From assembly GCF_001940165.2 (NCBI RefSeq), contig NZ_CP135162.1, forward strand, positions 2,221,001-2,285,000: a DNA stretch of 64,000 bases. Direction: 5' to 3'. This DNA is from Roseburia sp. 831b (GTDB lineage: Bacteria > Bacillota > Clostridia > Lachnospirales > Lachnospiraceae). Below the pieces are notes generated by a model. The model searched no databases. It worked only from the letters and a program-made list of their open reading frames with translations, and was not told the origin of the DNA. Positions 44,182 to 52,716 of this stretch are shown in pieces (within the stretch, counting starts at the first letter, position 1; each line of letters begins with the position of its first letter). Both the position numbers and the translations under genes were made by a program.

Positions 44182-44703
44182 TTAGTCATCATAAAAATTC
44201 GGCATCGGCTTTGTTGGATATGCTCCGCACATATTTAAAACATACGGCCATTTTCCTGTATCTTCCACCAGAAATCCATAAACCACACCCATGTGCCTGT
44301 GCCAGTGACGAAACTGTCCTAAAATCAGACGAAATCTTGTCATTTCGCAATTCTTTGGCATTTCAAGCAATTCCTCGTCCTTTAACACTTTTAAATAGGA
44401 ACGAATCTTACGCTCAATCGAATCCAAATAACGCAACAATTGTTGTCTGGTAAGCTTTTCATCGCCTGGAACCACATTCAAGTCTGCGAGTCCCTCCTGA
44501 TAAAAGTCTGGATTTTGATAGTGTTCATCCTTTGGATTGATATACCATCGGTCCATCGAATAAAGCATATGAAAAATATATTTCCACATCGGAATCTCAT
44601 CATAACGCTTTTCCCACAACTCGTCTGGCACACATTCCATCAGATTTCTTGTCTCCCATAATGCCCGCTCTGTTAGAAAATGAATTTCTTCACAAAAACT
44701 CAT
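44182..44703 (-). CDS. DinB-like putative metal-dependent enzyme
   Basis: The 173-residue, mainly helical protein resembles the DinB/YfiT superfamily of metal-binding four-helix bundles. Candidate metal histidines are in IFHMLYSMDRWY near residue 44 and GQFRHWHRHMG near residue 132. Family members include bacillithiol- or mycothiol-dependent transferases, but most are uncharacterised. It stands alone. The assignment rests on histidine spacing and size. Confidence 0.72.
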   Translation of the reverse strand: MSFCEEIHFLTERALWETRNLMECVPDELWEKRYDEIPMWKYIFHMLYSMDRWYINPKDEHYQNPDFYQEGLADLNVVPGDEKLTRQQLLRYLDSIERKIRSYLKVLKDEELLEMPKNCEMTRFRLILGQFRHWHRHMGVVYGFLVEDTGKWPYVLNMCGAYPTKPMPNFYDD

Positions 44704-44769
44704 ATTACCCCTGCCTTCCTCTTTTTATATTACCAATAATTTATCGCAATCCCAATATCCTCTTTTTAT

Positions 44770-46095
44770 CTATTTTGTAGATAGCACATTCTTTTTCAAA
44801 AACTGTATATAAAATCCCACTCCAACCAGACTTGTCACCAGCTCCGTGATTGGAAATGTCAGCCAAAACCAGGTTAATCCAAATCTGGAAAACAAAAATC
44901 CAAGTGGCACAAACAACACCACCGTGCGTATTACCGTTAACATAGAACTTTTCAAACTGGAGCCAACCGCCTGGAAAAAGACCGGAAATATTAAAGATGT
45001 AACCATTGTTAAAAAACTGGTTCCGATAAACCGGAATGCAACTTTTCCTATGTCAATCACAACCGGGTCTGAACTGAATACGCTTAACATCTGCCCCGGA
45101 ATTGTACTAAAGCAAACCGTTCCAATTGACATTAATAACATTCCAAATAAGACGGACGTTGACAATGTCTTTTTACATCGCTCTATGTTTTTTGCCGCAT
45201 AATTAAAACTGATGACCGGAACGATACAGGTCTGCATTGCGCCTAGCGGAATAAAAAAGAAAGTCTGCCACTTATAATATAACCCTAACGTCGTGACTGC
45301 CTGGTCAGAAAAAACCGATAAAATCAGATTTAATCCAAAAATATAAAATGTATATGCTGACTGCATTAAAATGTTTGGGGTTCCTATCCGAAATATTTTT
45401 GCAATATGCCCCGGATATACTGCTTTCCCTGGAGACTTCCGAAAACCTTTTCTTCCTACAATAATGGCTGCCACAATCTGACCTGCCACTGTTGCCACTG
45501 CCGCACCGCCAATTCCCATCTCCGGCAAGCCAATTTTGCCAAAAATAAGAAGCGGATCTAGAATAATATTGGTAACGGCTCCCATAATCTGCGCAAACAT
45601 CGGTGTTTTCATGTCACCTTCTGCCTGCAAAACCTTTGTCCAGATACTTTCCAAAAACAGTCCTATACTAAACACACAGACAATTCTTCCATATAAAACA
45701 ACATCGCCAATTACAGTTTGTGAATTTGTTGACAATCTTGCATAGAAAGGCATCATAAACCAGCAAACAAACGCAAACAAAAACCATAATCCCAAGGCAA
45801 GCGGGGTTCCAATTCCAGCATATTCATTTGCCTTTTCCTTCTTCCCCTGCCCAAGTCTTGCCGCCATAATCGTATTGATGCCCACACCGGTTCCTACTGC
45901 TAACGCAATCATCAAAAGCTGTATCGGATATATAATGGATAACGCGGTCAGTCCTTCCTCGGAATAGCGCCCTATAAAAAGACTATCAATAATATTATAC
46001 AATGCCTGTATTAACTGCGCCAGCATAACAGGTGGTGCCAGTTTTAATAAAATTTTGCTTATCTTCTCTTTTCCGTAAAATTCTGTTGTTTCCAT
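44770..46095 (-). CDS. MATE family efflux transporter
   Basis: The 441-residue protein has twelve membrane segments in two related halves. LAPPVMLAQLIQALYNIIDS, then GTGVGINTIMAARLGQG at the N-terminus, are typical of MATE proteins that exchange Na+ or H+ for drugs or metabolites. The second half includes FNYAAKNIERCKKTL. It faces away from the orphan recombinase across a 633-bp repeat-rich gap. The substrate is not predictable. Confidence 0.94.
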   Translation of the reverse strand: METTEFYGKEKISKILLKLAPPVMLAQLIQALYNIIDSLFIGRYSEEGLTALSIIYPIQLLMIALAVGTGVGINTIMAARLGQGKKEKANEYAGIGTPLALGLWFLFAFVCWFMMPFYARLSTNSQTVIGDVVLYGRIVCVFSIGLFLESIWTKVLQAEGDMKTPMFAQIMGAVTNIILDPLLIFGKIGLPEMGIGGAAVATVAGQIVAAIIVGRKGFRKSPGKAVYPGHIAKIFRIGTPNILMQSAYTFYIFGLNLILSVFSDQAVTTLGLYYKWQTFFFIPLGAMQTCIVPVISFNYAAKNIERCKKTLSTSVLFGMLLMSIGTVCFSTIPGQMLSVFSSDPVVIDIGKVAFRFIGTSFLTMVTSLIFPVFFQAVGSSLKSSMLTVIRTVVLFVPLGFLFSRFGLTWFWLTFPITELVTSLVGVGFYIQFLKKNVLSTK

Positions 46096-46184
46096 CTTTT
46101 TTCTACCCTAAATGTTTTTTAATAAATTATGCCACAAATCTTTATTTTTTCAAGAGTTTCTATTTTCCTGTCTGCCTCTTTTTT

Positions 46185-46300
46185 ATTTTATAGCACTCCT
46201 GCTCTCCACTCTTTTTCCTCTACTATTTTAGGGTCTTCCTGTTTACCACTCTTTTTCTTCTCACATTTTATAGCCTGGCTGTCGTCTCTTCACTTTATAT
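46185..46300. repeat. Degenerate 40-bp tandem repeat, about three units
   Basis: ATTTTATAG, ATTTTAGGG and ATTTTATAG occur at 46185, 46225 and 46265, and CCACTCTTTTTC at 46206 and 46246, all exactly 40 bp apart. The repeats are pyrimidine-rich on the plus strand and non-coding. They lie between the divergent MATE and recombinase genes. Confidence 0.7.
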
Positions 46301-46311
46301 TCTCTAATATA

Positions 46312-46622
46312 CATGCCTTCCTTCTATTTTTAGCTATTTGACACGCGCGTTCTTTTTTCATTTTGTTCATGATGACATGCCTATTGTCATTTTTTCATTG
46401 ATAGGCATGTAAAAATAAGGTAATACAACGATGGTTTTACATGCCATCTTTCCCATTTTCAAACATAGGCATGTTATCTTACCGTCAAGAATACATGCCT
46501 ATCATACTTTTTTCCTTTGTAGGCACGCAATATTTCCATTTCTTTTACTCATTTTTGCATGCCTATTTCATTTATTTTGCCTAAAGGCACGCATTTTCTG
46601 GCATATTCTAGATTAAGCATGC
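46312..46622. repeat. Array of alternating CATGCC / GGCATG sites before the recombinase
   Basis: Ten or eleven copies of a short motif (core CATGCCTAT or its complement, some GGCACG) alternate in orientation. Core starts are 46312, 46376, 46404, 46440, 46468, 46494, 46522, 46558, 46586, 46600 and 46617. Consecutive inverted pairs are 28 bp apart four times over, separated by 26-36 bp. This fits four imperfect hairpins or a multi-site protein-binding region. The 633-bp gap holds nothing else I can identify besides the 40-bp repeats. Confidence 0.78.
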
Positions 46623-46728
46623 ATTTTGTGGCAGTTTGAAAGATATGTACTTAGGCAGACTCTAAAAAAATTAAATGTTTTTTTACATAAAAATATGCTA
46701 TTCTATGTTCTTTACGGAGGACAAACAA

Positions 46729-47928
46729 ATGAATCATATTTTAAAACAAGTGCATCCCTATTCTATCTTTTATTCCAATTCTGATAACAGATGGCACACT
46801 ACCATTGTTGATGAATCAAATATACATGGTAGAAGGCAGATTGCACGAAAGAAGAAATGCGACTTAGAACACTTTTTACTGGAACACTATTATTTACCAG
46901 AAACAGACCATGTACAAACCCAAAAGACCTTTGAGGATATCTTTTATCTGGTTCAGGAACGGAAGTTACGACTTATTAAAAATCCCGAAAAAATTCCTAG
47001 CGCCCAAAATACACATCTCAAAGCAAAATCCGATTTCAAACGATATTTTGCAGATACAAATTTTATAACCATGCCAATTGATGAAATTACGAAAAAAGAT
47101 ATTGAGGATATTTGCCTTTATAATCTTGAACGCTATGACCTTAAGAAAAAAGCTTTCGCCTCCTTGCGTGGAATTTTAAAATCAGTCTTTGACATGGCAT
47201 ATTCCGAATATTGGGTATCTGATAATGTATATCAACGTGTAGATTTTTCTCTTTTTAAAAATATGTATATTCCAGAAACACCGATTGACAATCGAATGCA
47301 CCCAACGGATGAAGTTTATGCTATTATCCAGGAGCTTCACCGCAAGGAAAAAACACGTCCTATGTATAGCTCTATATGGGCACTCGAAATGCAAATATTG
47401 ATGGGGGCAAGACGCGGTGAACTCCCCCCGCTTACCTGGGATGATATTTCTGACACCTGTATTTGCATCTCAAAAGAACAACTTACATCTGGGAACAATT
47501 TTGTTATTGTAAACCATACTAAAAATTATAAGCCAAGATACTTTCCCCTAACCAATGATCTCAAAGATTTTCTGGTACGGCTAAAATCCATGCATAGCAA
47601 GTACTATCCCGATAGCGTATATTTATTTCCCGCTAATGCTGCAAATGGAACCATCACAAATCGGGCAGTCTATCTAGTCTATCGTGGCATTTGTCGTAAA
47701 CTTGGAATCGATAAACCAAAGAATGTGATTCGAGGACCACATTCATTTCGAAGAAACGCTATTACAGACGTTGTAAATGAAACAAATGGAAATATTGTCA
47801 TGGCATCTGAACTATTTGGCAACACACCCGAAGTTGCCAAACAACATTATTTTGCTGGAATTGATTTATCAGTTGCAACTACCATCCTAGACAAAAGATC
47901 ATTGCTTACCAAAAGTAAACAATCGTAA
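46729..47928 (+). CDS. Orphan tyrosine recombinase/integrase
   Basis: The 399-residue protein has an N-terminal arm-binding-type region, a core-binding helical domain (about 85-190) and a catalytic domain (about 205-390). Catalytic residues visible: Arg in GARRGELPP near residue 226, Lys in NHTKNYKPRYFP, HSFRRN near residue 342, and Tyr in AKQHYFAG near residue 378. ATG at 46729 has GGAGG upstream. No excisionase, cargo or second end is seen. The 3' end of tRNA-Lys lies just beyond its stop, a usual integration site, but no repeated tRNA end was found. Confidence 0.9.
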   Translation: MNHILKQVHPYSIFYSNSDNRWHTTIVDESNIHGRRQIARKKKCDLEHFLLEHYYLPETDHVQTQKTFEDIFYLVQERKLRLIKNPEKIPSAQNTHLKAKSDFKRYFADTNFITMPIDEITKKDIEDICLYNLERYDLKKKAFASLRGILKSVFDMAYSEYWVSDNVYQRVDFSLFKNMYIPETPIDNRMHPTDEVYAIIQELHRKEKTRPMYSSIWALEMQILMGARRGELPPLTWDDISDTCICISKEQLTSGNNFVIVNHTKNYKPRYFPLTNDLKDFLVRLKSMHSKYYPDSVYLFPANAANGTITNRAVYLVYRGICRKLGIDKPKNVIRGPHSFRRNAITDVVNETNGNIVMASELFGNTPEVAKQHYFAGIDLSVATTILDKRSLLTKSKQS

Positions 47929-47937
47929 ACATTTTTG

Positions 47938-47979
47938 CAAAAGAAAAGACGCCGTTCTTTCGAACGACGTCATTCTTTT
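47938..47979. terminator. Bidirectional terminator between the recombinase and tRNA-Lys
   Basis: GACGCCGTTC and GAACGACGTC form a stem with a TTTC loop. CATTCTTTTC follows on the plus side, TTTTCTTTT on the minus side, so it can end both the recombinase gene and the tRNA operon. Confidence 0.85.
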
Positions 47980-47984
47980 CGGAA

Positions 47985-48057
47985 TGAGACATCGGGGATT
48001 CGAACCCCGGACAACTTGATTAAAAGTCAAGTGCTCTACCAACTGAGCTAATATCCC
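47985..48057 (-). tRNA. tRNA-Lys (anticodon TTT)
   Basis: Acceptor GGGATAT/ATGTCTC, anticodon loop CTTTTAA and GGTTCGAATCC in the T arm. It is the last gene of a six-tRNA minus-strand operon. CCA is not encoded. Confidence 0.96.
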
Positions 48058-48070
48058 ATATTTAATTAAG

Positions 48071-48142
48071 CTGGGCTAGTTGGATTCGAACCAACGAATG
48101 CAGGAATCAAAATCCTGTGCCTTACCGCTTGGCGATAGCCCA
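48071..48142 (-). tRNA. tRNA-Gln (anticodon TTG)
   Basis: Acceptor TGGGCTA/TAGCCCA with the usual Gln U1-A72 pair, anticodon stem CAGGA/TCCTG around TTTTGAT. Confidence 0.96.
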
Positions 48143-48172
48143 ACAATTGATTGCTGCACATACCGCAACAAG

Positions 48173-48247
48173 GGTGGATACAGGGATTCGAACCCTGGGC
48201 CTCCAGAGCCACAATCTGGCGCGCTAACCAACTGCGCTATACCCACC
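48173..48247 (-). tRNA. tRNA-His (anticodon GTG)
   Basis: Acceptor GTGGGTA/TATCCAC with an encoded extra 5' G opposite C73, as expected for tRNA-His; anticodon loop TTGTGGC. Confidence 0.96.
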
Positions 48248-48312
48248 ATAAAAGACTATAGGCAGCTTCTTGTCAGATGCTTCTTGTCTTTCTTCTTCCT
48301 TAGAAAGGAAAA

Positions 48313-48386
48313 TGTGCTCGAAGGGATTCGAACCCCCGACCCTCGGCTTAGAAGGCCGATGCTCTATCCAGCTGAGCTACGAACAC
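48313..48386 (-). tRNA. tRNA-Arg (anticodon TCT)
   Basis: Acceptor GTGTTCG/CGAGCAC and anticodon loop CTTCTAA. Third gene of the operon. Confidence 0.95.
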
Positions 48387-48437
48387 ATGTAGCAACTTTA
48401 TGAAATTGCTTCATATCTGCCTCTAGGGCAAATATAA

Positions 48438-48508
48438 AGCGGGTGATGGGAATCGAACCCACGTATCCAGCTTGGAAGGCTGGTGTTCTACCATTGAACT
48501 ACACCCGC
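48438..48508 (-). tRNA. tRNA-Gly (anticodon TCC)
   Basis: Acceptor GCGGGTG/CACCCGC and anticodon loop CTTCCAA; short 71-nt form typical of Gly. Confidence 0.96.
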
Positions 48509-48514
48509 ATAGAG

Positions 48515-48589
48515 TCGGGGTGACAGGATTCGAACCTGCGACCTCCTGGTCCCAAACCAGGCGCTCTAGCCAAGCTGAGCCACACCCCG
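48515..48589 (-). tRNA. tRNA-Pro (anticodon TGG)
   Basis: Acceptor CGGGGTG/CACCCCG and anticodon loop TTTGGGA. First gene of the six-tRNA operon. Confidence 0.96.
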
Positions 48590-48629
48590 AGGAGTTATTT
48601 GGTCTTGTCTGTTTCGCAAGACAAGAGTT

Positions 48630-48658
48630 ATTATATCTCAACCAAAAGAATATGTCAA
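48630..48658 (-). promoter_or_regulatory. Consensus sigma-A promoter of the six-tRNA operon
   Basis: TTGACA (48653-48658) and TATAAT (48630-48635) are 17 bp apart on the minus strand. A small leader hairpin (CTTGTCT/AGACAAG, about 48605-48626) lies between the promoter and tRNA-Pro. Confidence 0.93.
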
Positions 48659-48736
48659 CACTTTTTTTCATGTTTTTTTAATTTTTTTCAATTGTAGAAA
48701 AAATATATGTAATGAGCACAATTTAAGCCCCTTTTT

Positions 48737-49219
48737 CTAGAGATAACGGATTTCAAAATGTGCCTTTCTATCTGCGTCTATGTCCATCACGATATAGGAT
48801 GGCTGCTTTCCTTCCTGCCTTGGGTAAGACAGACTTCCTGGATTTATTGCAATAATATCTTTTCCATAATCAATAACCGGACGGTGTGTGTGCCCAAACA
48901 TTACAATGTCAAAATTTCTGGCGGATGCCTCTTTTTTGATATCTTCAATCCCTGCCGATACATAATAGTAGTGTCCGTGTGTAATCAGAATTTTATACGC
49001 ACCAATCCTTAATTCCTTCTCCCTTGGGAGCGCAGAAAAGAAGTCATTATTCCCTGCAACAACTTCTAGGGGACATCCGGCAAGTTCCTGTATATAGTCC
49101 TCCTGCCCCTCTGCATCCCCTAAATGAATCATCAAATCAAACGGTGTTTCCCGTTCTACTACTTTTTCAAGATTGCTATGTTTTCCATGTGTATCACTGA
49201 CAACTAAAATTTTCATCAT
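48737..49219 (-). CDS. YfcE/MJ0936-type metallophosphoesterase
   Basis: The ~160-residue protein has the calcineurin-like phosphoesterase metal motifs: VVSDTHGKHSN near residue 6, IHLGDAEG, VAGNNDFF (usual GNCD), ITHGHYYYV and FGHTHRPVI. Members act on phosphodiesters or nucleotides; the physiological substrate is unclear. Two adjacent ATGs follow AGAGGAAAAAG. It lies 67 bp after rdgB, in an operon with rdgB and the amidase; rdgB-phosphoesterase pairs are common in Firmicutes. Confidence 0.92.
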   Translation of the reverse strand: MMKILVVSDTHGKHSNLEKVVERETPFDLMIHLGDAEGQEDYIQELAGCPLEVVAGNNDFFSALPREKELRIGAYKILITHGHYYYVSAGIEDIKKEASARNFDIVMFGHTHRPVIDYGKDIIAINPGSLSYPRQEGKQPSYIVMDIDADRKAHFEIRYL

Positions 49220-49286
49220 CTTTTTCCTCTGAACGTAGTTTCTTCTAATTTTCATTAGAATCTAATCCCCATTAGACTCGCTCACA

Positions 49287-49907
49287 TCAAAGATCTTTTG
49301 GCTGTCTTAAATCTTCATAGGTGTCGGCAAGCAGCGCTTTCATTTTGCGCAGTGCCTTTCCTCTATGACTGATTTCATTTTTCTGCTCCTCGGAAAGTTC
49401 CGCTGTGGAACACTGATATTCCTCTACCATAAAAATCGGATCATATCCAAATCCATTTTCTCCGGCCGGTTTTTCTCCAATATAGCCCTCAATTGTTGCC
49501 TGAGTCGTTAAAACCTTTCCATCCGGCAATGCTGCTGCAATCGCACAGACAAATCGTGCTGTTCTTTTTTCCTTTGGAACACCCGAAAGACAATCCAAAA
49601 TCGCCTGGTTTTTCACCTCATATGGGGTATCCTCTCCTAAATAGCGGGCGGAATAGACCCCTGGCTCTTTGTTTAAATAATCGACCTCAAGCCCGGAATC
49701 ATCCGCAAGTACAATATCCTTTGTCTGTTTCGCAATCTCTGTCGCTTTGATTTTGGCATTCTCTACAAATGTAGTTCCATTTTCCTCTATATCGGCCAAA
49801 ATCCCTGCCTCTTTCATCGAGACAACCTCCACCGGCATATCTGCCATAATTTCTCTGATTTCTCTCATCTTACCGGCATTTCCGGTTGCAAAAATAATTC
49901 GTCTCAT
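49287..49907 (-). CDS. rdgB: XTP/dITP diphosphatase (non-canonical purine NTP pyrophosphatase)
   Basis: It removes XTP, dITP and ITP from the nucleotide pool. The 206-residue protein begins IIFATGNAGKMREI and has VLADDSGLEVDYL near residue 67, GVYSARYLGED, and ENGFGYDPIFMVEE near residue 151, the full family signature. The start overlaps the amidase stop (TAATG). Confidence 0.96.
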   Translation of the reverse strand: MRRIIFATGNAGKMREIREIMADMPVEVVSMKEAGILADIEENGTTFVENAKIKATEIAKQTKDIVLADDSGLEVDYLNKEPGVYSARYLGEDTPYEVKNQAILDCLSGVPKEKRTARFVCAIAAALPDGKVLTTQATIEGYIGEKPAGENGFGYDPIFMVEEYQCSTAELSEEQKNEISHRGKALRKMKALLADTYEDLRQPKDL

Positions 49908-50980
49908 TAATATCCTTCCTCCAAAGCACGGTGGATTGCCTGATAAATTCCCTGTGCTGTTTTTTTCTGGTATTCTTCTGAATTCAGGTTGTCAAGTTCT
50001 GCCTGGTTTGTCATAAAACCAACCTCAATCAACGCCACCGGCACCTCACTGGTACGAATAATATAAATGCTGTCTCCTTCCACAAGACCTTTATCCGTAC
50101 TTCCGGTTGCTCCTGTGACTTCGTCCAGGCACAACTGTGCCAGATGCCTGCTGCCTAAGTCCTTGGTATCTGATTCGCTGTACATAACCTGTGTACCATT
50201 AATTTTTGACATTCTTCCACTTCTTGTAGAGTTGTTATGAACGCTGATAAACAAATCCGCATTCGACTTGTTGGCAAGCTGAACCCTCTGATCAAACGTC
50301 GGGTTGCTGTCATCTGTTCTTGTATAGTAGACTCCGATATTTTCATCGGATGCATCGAACAGCGCTTTCAATTGCAGCACGATTGCCAAATCGATGTCTT
50401 TTTCATTGCTTCCTTGTATCGTTGCTCCCGGTGCCCGGCCGCCATGACCGGCATCAATGACGACAACTTTGTCATAGATATCGTGCGGGTCTATAAAATC
50501 CATATAAAAATAGGAATCATCGTAAGATGTCTCTAACTCATAAACGCGGTCTAACACAATCTCGACTTCACCAGCTCCATTTTCCAACGCATAGGAAAGA
50601 TTGTCAATGTGATTGCTGCTTCCCGTCAGCGGGTCCTGGTCAAAATAAGTTGCATCCACCGCCGGAATTTCCATTGTCACCGTCTGTGTCACATAATCCT
50701 CATGAAAAGAAATCTGCTCCCCGGTTACTCCCTCTGGAAGCTGCAGCTGAAGCTGCCTTTTTTCTCCGGAAGCATCTTTCACTTCCCCTGTGGATGCCGC
50801 TAACGTCAACTCCGTCATCTTCGCCTGATTTTCGGACGCAAGCTCCGCAAGTGCCTGTCTCTCATCCGCCCATTCCACTGCTTTTACGTGCAATGCTGGA
50901 AAAAAGTATAACGACACACCAACTACAATTGTCAATACAACAAAAAAACCTGCTGCAAACTTTATAATCCTTTCTTCCAC
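49907..50980 (-). CDS. N-acetylmuramoyl-L-alanine amidase (Amidase_3)
   Basis: It cleaves the bond between muramic acid and the stem peptide. The 357-residue protein has an N-terminal membrane segment (FAAGFFVVLTIVVGVSLYFF), a ~150-residue linker domain, and a C-terminal Amidase_3 domain from about residue 172. The zinc ligands are in VIDAGHGG, the Glu of SNEKDIDLA, and SVHNNS; the catalytic Glu is in ALIEVGFMTN. It may act in cell separation or sporulation. It is the first gene of the amidase-rdgB-phosphoesterase run. Confidence 0.92.
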   Translation of the reverse strand: MEERIIKFAAGFFVVLTIVVGVSLYFFPALHVKAVEWADERQALAELASENQAKMTELTLAASTGEVKDASGEKRQLQLQLPEGVTGEQISFHEDYVTQTVTMEIPAVDATYFDQDPLTGSSNHIDNLSYALENGAGEVEIVLDRVYELETSYDDSYFYMDFIDPHDIYDKVVVIDAGHGGRAPGATIQGSNEKDIDLAIVLQLKALFDASDENIGVYYTRTDDSNPTFDQRVQLANKSNADLFISVHNNSTRSGRMSKINGTQVMYSESDTKDLGSRHLAQLCLDEVTGATGSTDKGLVEGDSIYIIRTSEVPVALIEVGFMTNQAELDNLNSEEYQKKTAQGIYQAIHRALEEGY

Positions 50981-50999
50981 TCATTGCCTCCAAACTACT

Positions 51000-52706
51000 T
51001 TATCGATTGTTACTAAATGCCTTAATGCAAAGGTTACATTTCTGAATGGTATTTACATCCACCCATTTCGAACCACTCGCACTGATATATCCTTCTCCAT
51101 CGGTAAGGTCTACCGACGCTGTCGTCTTATCCGCCGCATACTCGATTGCCAGCGGGTGCACGGCATTCGGGGTCTTGATACGCAGGCATACCGCATATCT
51201 TTCCCCTGCTTCAACAGGGATTTCTTCTGAAAAATCTATCGTATAATAGCCTGCATTTTTCAGGCTTCCCTCTGCCACTTTTTTCATATTTTTAAAAGAA
51301 TTTTCATCTTCAAAGTTGTTTACCACATATAGTTCATACTCGGAATCTTTTCCGGTTGCATAAAAACTTGCAGCGGTCAGATTTTCTTTTCCCTGTGCGG
51401 TAAACACGTTCGCTCCATAAATGCTTTCCTTATTATAGCCTAACTGTCCTACCCAGCCACAGATGTCGCTTTGGTAAATATGGTCATAATTATCGACATC
51501 CTCAATTCCGGTATATACCACGTTGTGTGTACCAATATTGGTGTCGTAATAGGAAACATAAAAGATTCCCTGATCGCCAAAGGAAGTTCCCCAGCTGTTC
51601 TGACAAATGAAAGCTCCGTCGCCTTCTAAATCCACAGAAAAATTATCTTTCGAATAGTTATCGTCCCATCCAATGATTACCACATCGTGGTTTGGTTTTT
51701 CTGTACCAATATAGCAGTATGCATTGGTATTCGAATTGTAAAAGGCTGACTTGCTTTGTGAACTTTTTAACGCACTGTACAGAGATGACTGCACACCGCC
51801 ATATTTAAAGACTGCCTCTTTGATTTTCTCGTAATCTTTTCCATCAATGACCTGAATTTCCTGCACATGTTTGACCGGCTTTAACGTATCGTCCGTCACA
51901 CCGTCTCCATACGGGTCATCCTTTTCATAGACAGGCCCTTCCCATGCCGCTAAATATGCCATTCCCATTGTATACTCGCCGCCATCGTCCTGTGTCAGAT
52001 TAAAATGGTTGTTTAACGTCATATGGTCAACCGAAAACTGTTCGGACTCCTCCGGCAAAAGCACAGACTCCATCGCACTAAGTCCAGCAAATGCCCAGCA
52101 GGTTCCATACGTTCCCTGGTCTTTTATCACAGATACGCGCTCTTTGCTCCTCAAATCATACGATGCCGGAATCACAGAGGTTGTCTCTGCCTGATCTGCC
52201 GTGGACGCCGTGTTTTCCTCTATATTCCAACTATAACTGTAATCTAAATATTTTGACAAGTCGGAAAGGCTGACATAATATTCTCCGTCCTTTTGCACCA
52301 GCGGAGATTCAATCTTTTCTTTTGTTCCGTTTACTCTGGCGAAATCTTCCTCCATCTTAAAGGAAATCTCACTCGTATGCTTTTCCACAAAAAGCGTATT
52401 ATCATTATAAATATGGGCACTGCAATTGAGCGCATCACGCAAAAGAGAGACCGGCGCCATGATGTTCAGATTATCATCCATGAAAAATCCGTTATCCGTA
52501 TTGCTGTACTCTTTGTTATCAATCACGACAGACAGTCGATTGTCATTAACACTCTCTGCAATCAAAGGATTCCACACCGTTTTCTCCAGATTTGCGCCAC
52601 GGAACTCATCCACTTCCTCGTAATTTTTCCCAATGGTATTAAATTTTACAAAAAAGGCAATTGCCAAAAAAATATAAAAAACAATATATCGTTTGGAATA
52701 CCTCAT
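51000..52706 (-). CDS. Secreted papain-family cysteine protease
   Basis: The 568-residue protein has an N-terminal signal anchor, then a stalk-like domain with copper-amine-oxidase-N-type pattern (about 55-165). A C1A peptidase domain follows: the active Cys in DQGTYGTCWAFA near residue 203, His in NHDVVIIGWDDNY and Asn in CQNSWGTSFGDQG. The last ~150 residues match the lectin-like domain often attached to these clostridial enzymes. AGGAG precedes ATG at 52706. The target, self or host/diet protein, is unknown. Confidence 0.9.
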   Translation of the reverse strand: MRYSKRYIVFYIFLAIAFFVKFNTIGKNYEEVDEFRGANLEKTVWNPLIAESVNDNRLSVVIDNKEYSNTDNGFFMDDNLNIMAPVSLLRDALNCSAHIYNDNTLFVEKHTSEISFKMEEDFARVNGTKEKIESPLVQKDGEYYVSLSDLSKYLDYSYSWNIEENTASTADQAETTSVIPASYDLRSKERVSVIKDQGTYGTCWAFAGLSAMESVLLPEESEQFSVDHMTLNNHFNLTQDDGGEYTMGMAYLAAWEGPVYEKDDPYGDGVTDDTLKPVKHVQEIQVIDGKDYEKIKEAVFKYGGVQSSLYSALKSSQSKSAFYNSNTNAYCYIGTEKPNHDVVIIGWDDNYSKDNFSVDLEGDGAFICQNSWGTSFGDQGIFYVSYYDTNIGTHNVVYTGIEDVDNYDHIYQSDICGWVGQLGYNKESIYGANVFTAQGKENLTAASFYATGKDSEYELYVVNNFEDENSFKNMKKVAEGSLKNAGYYTIDFSEEIPVEAGERYAVCLRIKTPNAVHPLAIEYAADKTTASVDLTDGEGYISASGSKWVDVNTIQKCNLCIKAFSNNR

Positions 52707-52716
52707 ATATACTCCT

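Noticed and set aside
46312..46622. A CRISPR array
   Set aside because: The repeated unit is only about 9 bp, alternates in orientation, is degenerate, and no cas gene is present.
47985..48057. An attachment site duplicated at the tRNA-Lys 3' end
   Set aside because: I searched 46100-46728 by eye for the tRNA T-arm/acceptor sequence and found no direct repeat.
48080..48681. Plus- and minus-strand open frames across the six tRNA genes
   Set aside because: They read through tRNA genes, as shown by repeated GFEPAT/DSNPGP-like translations of T arms; not coding.
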